Of a stretch of 32,499 nucleotides of DNA, positions 24,803 to 32,197 are shown piece by piece. The notes below the pieces were generated by a model. That model was not told the DNA's origin and made no database searches. It saw only the letters and a program-made list of their open reading frames with translations. Position 1 is the first letter of the stretch; every line of letters starts with the position of its first letter. The DNA lies in NCBI GenBank assembly GCA_045661205.1, contig JAZRFE010000022.1, positions 1 to 32,499 of the forward strand, read 5' to 3'. Position numbers and translations under genes: made by a program. This stretch comes from HGM04593 sp045661205 (GTDB lineage: Bacteria; Bacteroidota; Bacteroidia; Bacteroidales; Bacteroidaceae).

Positions 24803-25396
24803 TTATTGGTTATAGGTTTTGGGCTCAGCCTCAGAAATTACACACTTGTAGTACTGACGGCACGCCAACTGCTCATCCTCGGTACACTCGCGATAGGGGC
24901 GACCGAATGTCTTACGCGCCAATTCATCACGTAAGTCGTTGTATGCGCCGTACAACTCATTTTCAACTTGGAAGTAAATATCGTAACTTGTAGCACGGTC
25001 GGTCTGCAATGAGATTACGTGGTTCTTTGTAACCATCTGTACACCAAAGGGTGCGGGAAGTTCGACAGCCACTCTCTCGGGGAGTTTGATATCGTCTTCG
25101 GGGTTTGCAATAAATGTTTTTGCAAGCTCGCGAAGTTCAGATATCTGGAGGTTCTCTTTAAATTCTCCACCAACCTTAACAGAAACCTGATTATGCATAT
25201 TCACCATAACGTTCATGTTATTTCTTTCACGAACCTTAGGAGGATCCTGCTGGTTTTCTTCGGGAGGGTTAGGAAGACGAACTGCCAAACCTCGGTCAGT
25301 ATCCATAGAGGTGGTTACCAGGAAGAAGATGAGCAATATGAATGAGATGTCAGCCGTTGAAGAGGCATTCAATCCCGGTACTTTTCTTTTTCCCAT
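24803..25396 (-). CDS. ExbD/TolR family biopolymer transport protein (first copy)
   Basis: A 197-residue ExbD-family protein. The membrane helix (about 14-33) carries D16 in SSTADISFILL, the likely proton-path acid. A Pro-rich stretch after the helix (LPNPPEENQQDPPK) leads to a periplasmic domain longer than in the second copy. The C-terminal region has four cysteine/tyrosine-rich turns (CTEDEQLACRQYYKC) that may form a disulfide. It lies 7 bases after the four-TM protein gene and 4 bases before the second exbD, in a tight operon with exbB. Confidence 0.9.
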   Translation of the reverse strand: MGKRKVPGLNASSTADISFILLIFFLVTTSMDTDRGLAVRLPNPPEENQQDPPKVRERNNMNVMVNMHNQVSVKVGGEFKENLQISELRELAKTFIANPEDDIKLPERVAVELPAPFGVQMVTKNHVISLQTDRATSYDIYFQVENELYGAYNDLRDELARKTFGRPYRECTEDEQLACRQYYKCVISEAEPKTYNQ

Positions 25397-25403
25397 TGTC
25401 TAA

Positions 25404-25898
25404 TTACGCTTTTACTTTATTAAGAGCTTTAAATACACCGAAGAAACCTACAATTGTAAGTGCCACCGATGCAAAAAGAAGTACATACTGAACATAGATA
25501 CATACGTCGCTGAGAACAAGGCTTGCCTTGTCATCGAACAAAGTATTGTCAGCCATTCTGATGGGCTCGTCAGAAGCAAGTGCATACGCACCACCGAAGA
25601 GCGCAAAGATAAGAACCAATGCAACAACGGCCTTGATAGCCTTGCCGGGTTCGTTCTTCAACAGACCGATAAAATCTGCGATAACGAAGAGAGCCACGCA
25701 AATGATTCCTGCTGCTACCAAAGCATACATCCAATACATGAGCAGGTCAGTAAACTGCGGGTCAACCACAGAACTGCCGTTCAATGTAGTGTAGTTGTCG
25801 TAACCAACGAAGAAGAACAGGCCGAGAACGACTGCTGTCACCACCATCAGTGCGACAAATACGTATGTTGATAATTTATTAATTAAAGTAGCTTTCAT
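25404..25898 (-). CDS. Four-TM membrane protein of the exb operon, function unknown
   Basis: A 164-residue protein with four predicted membrane helices (about 10-30, 48-70, 88-109, 134-158) and a short polar loop between helices 3 and 4 (residues about 110-130). I do not recognise a named domain. A gene of this kind commonly sits between exbB and the two exbD genes in Bacteroidota, so it is a likely accessory subunit of the energising complex. It lies 24 bases after exbB and 7 bases before the first exbD. It is too hydrophobic and too short to be TonB. Expression as a protein is well supported by the tight spacing. Confidence 0.7.
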   Translation of the reverse strand: MKATLINKLSTYVFVALMVVTAVVLGLFFFVGYDNYTTLNGSSVVDPQFTDLLMYWMYALVAAGIICVALFVIADFIGLLKNEPGKAIKAVVALVLIFALFGGAYALASDEPIRMADNTLFDDKASLVLSDVCIYVQYVLLFASVALTIVGFFGVFKALNKVKA

Positions 25899-25922
25899 GA
25901 TAATTTAATGATAAAGTCTAAA

Positions 25923-26753
25923 TTACTTCTTGAGGTTATACTTTGTAAGAAGGTCGAGGAGTACGATAGAAGAGTCCTCCATGTCAGCTGTGATAGCCTC
26001 GATTTTACCAAGTACGTAGTTGTAGAACACCTGAAGGATAAGAGCTACGATAATACCGTAGATAGTTGTGATAAGAGCCACTTTCATACCACCTGCAACG
26101 ACTGTAGGAGAAATGTCACCTGCACGCTGGATGTCGTCGAACGCCATAACCATACCGATCACAGTACCCAAGAATCCGAGTGAGGGAGCCATCGCGATGA
26201 GAAGTGTAATCCATGAACAACCTTTCTCGAGGTTCATAGCCTGAACGCTACCGTAAGAAACAACTGAACGCTCAACTACATCGAGACCCTCGTCGATACG
26301 CATAAGACCCTGATAGCAGATAGAAGCAACGGGACCTGCTGTGTTGCGGCAGATAGTCTTAGCCTTCTCAACATCCTTAGCCTCGAGTGCCTTAGCAATC
26401 TCTTCCATCAATTTCTTTGTGTTTACCTGTGCAAGGCTGAGGTAAACGATACGCTCGATACAGAAAGCAAGACCGATGATCATAGCAACAGCAACCAAAG
26501 ACATGAAGCCTGCGTCACCCTCGATGAACTTAGTCTTGATAGTTTTGTGGAAACTTTCGGGTTCAGCCTCCTCAACGGGAGCGGGAGTAGTAGTCTCAGC
26601 AGGAGCTGAAACGTTAGCAGTAGAATCTGATGCGAGTGAATCAACCTGTTCGGTAGCCTGCTCGCTCTGAGCACCATCCTGTGCGAGGATAGACTGAGTT
26701 GTTCCAAATGTGAACAATCCCAACATTGCAACAATTGCAAAAAGCTTTTTCAT
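25923..26753 (-). CDS. exbB: MotA/TolQ/ExbB proton channel protein
   Basis: The proton channel subunit that turns the proton gradient into force on ExbD and TonB (or TolA). It has 276 residues. A signal-like helix (1-24) is followed by an acidic Thr/Pro/Ala-rich extension (25-70), an N-terminal addition often seen in Bacteroidota ExbB. Membrane segments lie at about 81-103, 181-205 and 222-248; the family signature is PSLGFLGTVIGM (190-201). It is first in the operon exbB/four-TM/exbD/exbD. tRNA-Ser lies 76 bases upstream on the same strand with no terminator between, so part of the transcription may read through from there. Confidence 0.92.
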   Translation of the reverse strand: MKKLFAIVAMLGLFTFGTTQSILAQDGAQSEQATEQVDSLASDSTANVSAPAETTTPAPVEEAEPESFHKTIKTKFIEGDAGFMSLVAVAMIIGLAFCIERIVYLSLAQVNTKKLMEEIAKALEAKDVEKAKTICRNTAGPVASICYQGLMRIDEGLDVVERSVVSYGSVQAMNLEKGCSWITLLIAMAPSLGFLGTVIGMVMAFDDIQRAGDISPTVVAGGMKVALITTIYGIIVALILQVFYNYVLGKIEAITADMEDSSIVLLDLLTKYNLKK

Positions 26754-26829
26754 TGTGTGTTAATTTTAGAAATTGTTATTTAAATTAATTTATAATTTTA
26801 TCACTAGTCTGCTGATTTATTAGCACTTG

Positions 26830-26917
26830 CGGAAAGAGGGGGATTCGAACCCCCGATACGCTTTTGGCGTATACACGCTTTCCAGGCGTGCCTCTTCAGC
26901 CACTCGAGCACCTTTCC
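26830..26917 (-). tRNA. tRNA-Ser (anticodon GGA)
   Basis: A class II tRNA of 88 bases. The acceptor stem GGAAAGG pairs with TCTTTCC, the anticodon loop is CTGGAAA giving GGA (reads TCC), the long variable arm is ATACGC/GCGTAT, and the T arm is GGGGG/CCCCC around TTCGAAT. The discriminator is G, as in tRNA-Ser. The next bases read CAA, so CCA is not encoded and must be added. Confidence 0.96.
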
Positions 26918-26979
26918 TTAAAATATCGGAAATGCGGTGCAAGTTACAAAAAATTTGTAAATCGCGCACTATTCCGCCA

Positions 26980-26987
26980 CAAATGTA
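26980..26987 (-). promoter_or_regulatory. Candidate -7 box for tRNA-Ser
   Basis: TACATTTG on the minus strand fits TAnnTTTG, about 63 bases before the tRNA. No clear -33 box is seen. A small inverted repeat TTACAAA-3-TTTGTAA (26944-26960) lies between the box and the tRNA. Confidence 0.4.
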
Positions 26988-27113
26988 ACCTTTTTTTTTC
27001 AATTAAACAGCTTTTATACTAAAAAAAGGGAAACATTTTTAATATAGCACCATTTTACATGGTAAAAACGGTAATTTCAACAATAATATTATATAAGGAT
27101 AAGGAAAAATTGC

Positions 27114-27121
27114 TATCTTCG
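27114..27121 (+). promoter_or_regulatory. Candidate -7 box for lpxK
   Basis: TATCTTCG, one mismatch to TAnnTTTG, lies 23 bases before ATG 27145 and overlaps the region just before the alternative TTG start at 27124, which argues against that start. No good -33 box is visible. Confidence 0.45.
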
Positions 27122-27144
27122 CGTTGCATTGTCAAAAAAACACC

Positions 27145-28194
27145 ATGAGCTTGATTGATTACATAAATCCTTACAGTTGGGCTGTCGCCATCAGGAATTT
27201 TGCTTTTGACGCCGGGTGGCTCGAAAGCAAAGAGTTTGACCTGCCGATAATTTCGGTGGGCAACCTTACGGTGGGCGGTACAGGGAAAACCCCTCACATC
27301 GAATATATAATCAATCTGCTGAAAGAGGAATTTCGCATTGCCACGCTGAGCCGTGGTTACCGACGCAAGACCAAAGGTTTTTTCAAAGCGACAGAGGCTT
27401 GCAAGGCAACCGAGGTGGGCGACGAACCGGCGCAGATAAAAAAGAAGTTCCCTTACATAACTGTTGCAGTAGACGAAAAACGTGTAAACGGCATCGAGCA
27501 ACTATTAAAAGAGGAGAAAAGCCTCGACGCGATACTGCTCGACGATGCTTTTCAGCACCGTTACGTCACCCCTGGACTGAGCATATTGCTTGTGGACTAC
27601 AACCGCCCCACATGGAGCGACAATGTATTACCATTCGGGCGATTACGCGAGACAGCCACAGGTATCAAACGTGCCCATGCAGTGATTGTCACCAAATGTC
27701 CCGCTGATATCAGTCGTGAAAAGATGGAGCATTACAAAAAGATGCTCGGTGCCAAAGAGGGCACTCCGATATTTTTTTCCACTGTATGCTACGATGAACC
27801 TATTGCGATATTCGATGTTAAAGAAAAGAGATGCGAGATAAACAGCAACTCCGAAATTTTGTTGCTCACAGGCATTGCGCGTCCCGAGCCTCTGAAAAAG
27901 GAGCTTGAACGAAGAGGCGCCAACGTTACGCTGATGAAATTTCCTGACCACCACCACTTCACAAGCGCCGAGCTAAAAGAGATTGCATCGAAATTCGAGT
28001 CGCTCCCCGCCGCAAAAAGAAAGATAATCACCACCGAGAAGGATGCAGAGAGAATAGTTGGTCGCAACGACCTGCCGGTCATCATCAAGGAGAATATATA
28101 CACAATACCCATAAAGGTGAGAATTATGGAAAAGGAAAAAATGTTTAACCAAATAATTGTCGATTATGTTAGAAAAAATCAAAGAAACCGCTGA
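27145..28194 (+). CDS. lpxK: Tetraacyldisaccharide 4'-kinase LpxK
   Basis: Phosphorylates the 4' position of the lipid A disaccharide at the inner face of the inner membrane. I choose ATG 27145 (349 aa, starting MSLIDYINPYSW). The frame extends upstream only to a TTG next to the promoter-like box. The P-loop is GNLTVGGTGKTP (39-50). LLDDAFQHR holds the catalytic Asp region, and DYNRPTWSDNVLPFGRLRE is typical of the family. The N-terminal hydrophobic segment (about 8-22) is the membrane-associated helix. It overlaps the nucleoside phosphorylase gene by 29 bases, so the two are translationally linked although functionally unrelated. Confidence 0.95.
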   Translation: MSLIDYINPYSWAVAIRNFAFDAGWLESKEFDLPIISVGNLTVGGTGKTPHIEYIINLLKEEFRIATLSRGYRRKTKGFFKATEACKATEVGDEPAQIKKKFPYITVAVDEKRVNGIEQLLKEEKSLDAILLDDAFQHRYVTPGLSILLVDYNRPTWSDNVLPFGRLRETATGIKRAHAVIVTKCPADISREKMEHYKKMLGAKEGTPIFFSTVCYDEPIAIFDVKEKRCEINSNSEILLLTGIARPEPLKKELERRGANVTLMKFPDHHHFTSAELKEIASKFESLPAAKRKIITTEKDAERIVGRNDLPVIIKENIYTIPIKVRIMEKEKMFNQIIVDYVRKNQRNR

Positions 28195-28975
28195 ATTTTT
28201 GAAGTCGGTAATGAAGACTCAGCCCGAGACAGCCATCATTTTGGGCACCGGGCTCGGAAGTCTGGTAAACGAAATTACAGACAAGTACGAAGTTCAATAC
28301 AAAGACATACCCAACTTCCCCCTCTCGACAGTTGAGGGACATTCGGGCAAGCTCATCTTCGGTAAGCTGGGCAACAAAGAGATAATGGCTATGCAGGGTC
28401 GTTTCCACTACTACGAGGGTTACTCTATGAAAGAGGTTACATTCCCCGTGAGAGTGATGCGCGAGCTTGGCATCAAGACACTCTTCGTCTCTAACGCCGC
28501 AGGCGGTATGAACCCCGACTTTATCATCGGCGACCTGATGATTATCAATGACCACATAAACACATTCCCCGAGCACCCCTTACGCGGAAAGAATATCGAG
28601 TATGGCGACCGTTTCCCCGACATGAGCAAGACCTACGACCCCGAGCTTATTGCAAAGGCTAAAGAGGTGGCTGCTGAGAAGGGCATAAGAGTGATGGAGG
28701 GTGTTTATCTTGGAACACAGGGCCCCACTTTCGAGACTCCCGCCGAGTATGTAATGTTCCGCAGAATGGGTGGCGACGCTGTGGGAATGTCCACTGTACC
28801 CGAAGTTATCGTTGCACGCCATTGCGGCATCAAGGTGTTCGGCATCTCTGTTATCACCGACCTGGGTCTCGAAGGCGTAGTTGTCGAGGTGAGCCACGAA
28901 GAGGTGCAGAAAGCTGCCGACGAGGCACAGCCCCGCATGACAACCATCTTCAAGGAACTTATCAACAGATCTTAA
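28166..28975 (+). CDS. punA: Purine nucleoside phosphorylase (trimeric, PNP/MTAP family)
   Basis: Splits purine nucleosides with phosphate to free base and ribose-1-phosphate in purine salvage. ATG 28166 gives 269 residues; the TTG at 28157 is an unlikely start. The phosphate site GTGLGS (27-32), VEGHSGK (56-62), the active His region GRFHYYEGY (78-86) and base-binding E190 (QGPTFET) are intact. At the second base-recognition position, Asn in mammalian and many bacterial enzymes (N243 in human PNP), this protein has D232 (VITDLG). That residue in related MTAP enzymes and the human N243D mutant goes with use of 6-aminopurines, so adenosine or methylthioadenosine may be accepted. It overlaps lpxK by 29 bases and is followed by thiL after 36 bases. 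Confidence 0.92.
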   Translation: MLEKIKETAEFLKSVMKTQPETAIILGTGLGSLVNEITDKYEVQYKDIPNFPLSTVEGHSGKLIFGKLGNKEIMAMQGRFHYYEGYSMKEVTFPVRVMRELGIKTLFVSNAAGGMNPDFIIGDLMIINDHINTFPEHPLRGKNIEYGDRFPDMSKTYDPELIAKAKEVAAEKGIRVMEGVYLGTQGPTFETPAEYVMFRRMGGDAVGMSTVPEVIVARHCGIKVFGISVITDLGLEGVVVEVSHEEVQKAADEAQPRMTTIFKELINRS

Positions 28976-29011
28976 GACACCGTTTCACAAGAAACAACCG
29001 AACAAGAGATT

Positions 29012-30052
29012 ATGAACGAAACACACAGAACAGAAATTGCCACACTCGGCGAGTTCGGTCTTATAGAGCATCTTACGTCAGGCATCACTCCCGTTAATGC
29101 AGAGACATTGACGGGAGTGGGCGACGACGCCGCCATCCTCGCATTCAAAGAGGAGGAAGAGGTGCTTGTAACCACCGACCTTTTGATGGAGGGCGTACAT
29201 TTCGACCTCACATACGTTCCGCTGAAACATTTAGGCTACAAGGCTGTCATGGTGAACCTTTCGGACATCTACGCCATGAACGGAACACCCAAGCAGATAA
29301 CTGTATCCCTTGCGCTGAGTAAGAGATTCTGCATAGAGGACATGGAAGATTTCTACGCGGGAGTGCGCCTTGCATGCGAACGCCACGGTGTAGACATCGT
29401 GGGTGGCGACACAAGCTCTTCGCTCACAGGACTTGCCATAAGCATCACAGCCATAGGCACTGCTCTCAAAGGCAAGAGCGTGAAGCGCAGCGGCGCAAAG
29501 GTTACCGACCTTATATGCGTGTCTGGCGACCTGGGTGCAGCCTACATGGGGTTGCAACTGCTCGAACGCGAAAAGATTGCCACAATGGACAAAGAGGGCA
29601 TGCAGCCCGACTTTGCAGGTAAAGAGTATATTCTGGAGAGACAACTGAAGCCCGAAGCGCGCCGCGACATCATCGAGCGTCTGCGCGAGGCTAACGTCAC
29701 CCCCACAGCTATGATGGATATATCAGACGGTCTTTCGTCGGAACTTATGCACATATGCAAGCAGAGTAACGTAGGCTGCAGAATATATGAGGAGAAGATT
29801 CCCATCGACTACCAAACAGCAGTGATGGCCGAAGAGCTGAACATGAATGTAATTACATGTGCCCTAAACGGTGGCGAGGATTATGAACTACTCTTCACAG
29901 TGCCCATTGCCGACCACGAGAAGGTGGCGGGAATGAAAGATGTGCGCCTCATTGGACATATTGTAAAAGAGGAACTTGGCTCTGCACTCATCACCCGCGA
30001 CGGTGTGGAGATGGAGCTGAAAGCTCAGGGATGGAATCCTCAGAAAAAATAG
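29012..30052 (+). CDS. thiL: Thiamine-monophosphate kinase
   Basis: Phosphorylates thiamine monophosphate to the active cofactor thiamine diphosphate. It has 346 residues of the PurM/ThiL fold. Metal and nucleotide ligands are visible in GVGDDAA (35-41), TTDLLMEGVHF (54-64), NLSDIYAMNG (82-91), VGGDTSSS and MMDISDGLSSEL; GGEDYELLF lies near the C-terminus. The length is slightly above E. coli ThiL (325). It follows the nucleoside phosphorylase after 36 bases and precedes the Imm17-like gene by 25 bases. No other thi gene is present here. Confidence 0.95.
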   Translation: MNETHRTEIATLGEFGLIEHLTSGITPVNAETLTGVGDDAAILAFKEEEEVLVTTDLLMEGVHFDLTYVPLKHLGYKAVMVNLSDIYAMNGTPKQITVSLALSKRFCIEDMEDFYAGVRLACERHGVDIVGGDTSSSLTGLAISITAIGTALKGKSVKRSGAKVTDLICVSGDLGAAYMGLQLLEREKIATMDKEGMQPDFAGKEYILERQLKPEARRDIIERLREANVTPTAMMDISDGLSSELMHICKQSNVGCRIYEEKIPIDYQTAVMAEELNMNVITCALNGGEDYELLFTVPIADHEKVAGMKDVRLIGHIVKEELGSALITRDGVEMELKAQGWNPQKK

Positions 30053-30077
30053 GAAACACAAAAAACGGCAAATACAG

Positions 30078-30296
30078 ATGTTTTTTCACCACCTGATACA
30101 GACAATTTTTCTTCTTGCAGGAGCGACCTCGCTATTGGCAGCACTGCTCGACTGGGGGTGGTTTTTCAACTCAAAAAACGCCGAGCCCGTTGTGAAAGCA
30201 TTGGGCAGAAGAAATAGCCGATGGCTGTACGGAGCATTAGGAATAATTCTTATTGCCGCAGCCATCGGCTTTTACTATCGCATAAAAGAATTATAA
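30078..30296 (+). CDS. Small two-TM protein resembling immunity protein 17 (Imm17)
   Basis: A 72-residue membrane protein. Helix 1 spans about 6-24 and helix 2 about 49-67. Between them lies DWGWFFNSKNAEPVVKALG (25-43), then RRNSRWLYGALG. The W-F-F-N/S-x-K-A segment and the GRxxxRxxYxxLG turn resemble the Imm17 family as I remember it, annotated as toxin immunity proteins in Bacteroidota. No toxin gene is adjacent, so an immunity function is not supported by context, and many such small proteins may be ordinary membrane factors. It starts 25 bases after thiL on the same strand and is probably co-transcribed. Both ends and the reading frame are clean. Confidence 0.6.
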   Translation: MFFHHLIQTIFLLAGATSLLAALLDWGWFFNSKNAEPVVKALGRRNSRWLYGALGIILIAAAIGFYYRIKEL

Positions 30297-30320
30297 TCAA
30301 CAGCCAAAAAAGTAGTGCAC

Positions 30321-30355
30321 CTTTTGCAAAATCGGCTCCGAGCCGCATGCAAGAG
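30321..30355 (+). other. Two-tier stem-loop downstream of the Imm17-like gene
   Basis: An outer 8-bp stem (30321-30328 with 30348-30355, one G-U pair) encloses an inner 5-bp stem (30333-30337 with 30341-30345, triloop). No T run follows, so it is not a classical terminator. It could protect the 3' end of the upstream mRNA or be a weak terminator. Confidence 0.45.
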
Positions 30356-30416
30356 CAACTGATTTTCGCCCAAAAATAACATTTTTAGCACTAAAATAAG
30401 GCATTTCGCCCCAAAA

Positions 30417-30443
30417 CTGCACAAAATAGAACAATTTGTGCAG
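30417..30443. repeat. Inverted repeat over the acyl-CoA synthetase promoter
   Basis: Perfect 9-bp arms CTGCACAAA (30417-30425) and TTTGTGCAG (30435-30443) separated by 9 bases. The right arm contains the only TTTG that could serve as -33 box for the downstream gene. The geometry suits a dimeric repressor, though an RNA hairpin for upstream transcripts is also possible. Confidence 0.6.
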
Positions 30444-30470
30444 TCACAAAACACACTCATCATACTTTTG
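30435..30470 (+). promoter_or_regulatory. Probable promoter of the acyl-CoA synthetase gene
   Basis: TACTTTTG (30463-30470) is a full TAnnTTTG -7 match 26 bases before the ATG. The TTTG at 30435-30438 is 24 bases upstream, longer than the usual 19-21, so the promoter may be weak or need an activator. Confidence 0.55.
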
Positions 30471-30496
30471 CATCGGTAAAAACAGAAACCAATTTT

Positions 30497-32131
30497 ATGA
30501 CCATGCAATATTTTATAAAGACATTTGAAGAGAGTGTGAAAAGCTGTTGGAACAGCCCCGCACTCAACGACTACAAGAATGAAGTCATCACATACGGCGA
30601 ACTTGCAAAAAAGATAGAGACCATGCACCTTGTGTGGAGAGCCGCCGGGCTGAAAGAGGGTGACAAAATATCGCTCAACGCACGCAGCAGTGCAAACTGG
30701 GCAACAACATTTATGGCTGTAACATCGGGCGGATATGTATCGTGTCAGCTTTTCAACGGCTTCACACCTGCCGACACCCAGAACATGGTGAACCACTCGG
30801 ACACCAAGATACTCTTCACCGAAAAACCCATTTTCGACGGAATGAAATTCGAGGAGATGCCACAGCTCATTGCAGCAATAGACATGAGAAACATGGAGCT
30901 GCTGGCAAGCCGCGAAAACTTTGCCGAACTCTATTCACAGGCAGACAGACTCTTCGCCGATGCCCACCCCAACGGTTGGAGTGCTGCGGATGTGGAGTAC
31001 AAAAACCGTGCAATGGACAACCTCTGCTGCATAAACTACACATCAGGCTCAACAGGTAACCCTAAAGGAGTGATGCTGACAGTAGGCAACATCAGCAGCA
31101 ATGTAGATCTTATCCCCAGATATTTCCCTTATAGAAAAGGTGATAACTACTTGAGCATACTTCCCTTTGCCCACATTTTCGGAATGTTGTACGACATGTG
31201 CGCCTGCATGTGCCTGGGAATGCACCTCACTGTGCTGGGTCTGCCCCCTGCCCCATCTATTCTGAAGGATGCCATGCAAAGCGTTTCACCCTCTACTGTG
31301 ATGATGGTACCCCTGGTACTCAAAAAGATGACAGAATATGCCGCCACCGAAATTGCCGCAGCAGGCGGGGAGCTGGAAAAGGGGAGCAAAGAGTATTACG
31401 CAACCCTTCGCAACAAACTGCTCACATATTTGGGTGGTAAGGTAGAGATTATAGTAACTGGTGGTGCGGCACTGCCCGAAGCATTGGAGAATATGCTCAT
31501 TGAGAAGTTGCAGTTGCCCCTTGTTACAGGTTACGGAATGACCGAGTGTGGCCCCACAATATCATTGGGAAAACTTGGCAACTATAAGCTGAAGTCGTGC
31601 GGAGTGCTTGTAGACTGCATGGAGATAAAGATTGAGTCGACCGACCCCCGCAACATCGTTGGCGAAGTGCTGGTAAAAGGAAGCAACACATTCGTGGGAT
31701 ACTACAAGAATGCCGAGGCCGACCGCGAGGTATTCACCGAGGATGGTTGGTTCCGCACAGGCGACCTGGGCACCATAGACGAGGATAACAACCTGTTCCT
31801 TGTGGGACGCAACAAGAGTCTTTTGCTTGGCAGCAACGGCGAGAATGTCTACCCCGAGGAGATTGAGGTAAAGCTGAATGTATTACCATACGTAGCCGAA
31901 TCGCTTATAGTACAACGTGGCGAGAAATTTGTTGCACTCATAGTGCCCAATGCCGACCAGATGGCAGCCGACAACGTTCCTGCCGAAAGCATCAGCAACA
32001 TCATGAACGAGAATATCATTGTCCTGAATAAGGCGATTCCAGCATTCTCGCAGATTTCGGGTTATGAGCTTCAAGCGGAAGCCTTTGCAAAGACTCCGAA
32101 AGGCAGCATCAAAAGATTCAAATACGCATAA
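30497..32131 (+). CDS. AMP-dependent synthetase, probable long-chain acyl-CoA synthetase
   Basis: An ANL-superfamily enzyme that adenylates a carboxylic acid, probably a fatty acid, and joins it to CoA. It has 544 residues. The P-loop YTSGSTGNPKG is at 181-191, the adenylate motif GYGMTECGP at 345-353, the ribose-binding Asp D423 in WFRTGDLG, and the hinge/A8 region LVGRNKSLLLGSNGENVYPEE follows. The C-terminal KGSIKRF carries the catalytic Lys (K539 or nearby). There is no signal peptide, so it is cytoplasmic. It is monocistronic, with its own promoter overlapped by a palindrome and a strong terminator. Chain length and whether the acceptor is CoA or a carrier protein cannot be told. An acyl-ACP synthetase or o-succinylbenzoate-type ligase is less likely. 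Confidence 0.87.
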   Translation: MTMQYFIKTFEESVKSCWNSPALNDYKNEVITYGELAKKIETMHLVWRAAGLKEGDKISLNARSSANWATTFMAVTSGGYVSCQLFNGFTPADTQNMVNHSDTKILFTEKPIFDGMKFEEMPQLIAAIDMRNMELLASRENFAELYSQADRLFADAHPNGWSAADVEYKNRAMDNLCCINYTSGSTGNPKGVMLTVGNISSNVDLIPRYFPYRKGDNYLSILPFAHIFGMLYDMCACMCLGMHLTVLGLPPAPSILKDAMQSVSPSTVMMVPLVLKKMTEYAATEIAAAGGELEKGSKEYYATLRNKLLTYLGGKVEIIVTGGAALPEALENMLIEKLQLPLVTGYGMTECGPTISLGKLGNYKLKSCGVLVDCMEIKIESTDPRNIVGEVLVKGSNTFVGYYKNAEADREVFTEDGWFRTGDLGTIDEDNNLFLVGRNKSLLLGSNGENVYPEEIEVKLNVLPYVAESLIVQRGEKFVALIVPNADQMAADNVPAESISNIMNENIIVLNKAIPAFSQISGYELQAEAFAKTPKGSIKRFKYA

Positions 32132-32143
32132 CAAACAGTACCC

Positions 32144-32186
32144 AAACACAAAGAAGCCCGCTTTAAACGCGGGCTTCTTTGTGTTT
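32144..32186. terminator. Bidirectional terminator at the right end
   Basis: A perfect 18-bp stem (32144-32161 with 32169-32186) with a 7-base loop, between the convergent acyl-CoA synthetase gene and the partial GH51-like gene. Confidence 0.9.
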
Positions 32187-32197
32187 ATAACCATCGG

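Noticed and set aside
26944..26960. Inverted repeat TTACAAA-3-TTTGTAA near tRNA-Ser as an operator
   Set aside because: Short and made of A/T-rich words that are common in this region; no second copy noticed elsewhere.
27049..27063. Hairpin ACCAT-5-ATGGT upstream of lpxK
   Set aside because: Only five base pairs, AT-rich context, no link to a known riboswitch or leader.
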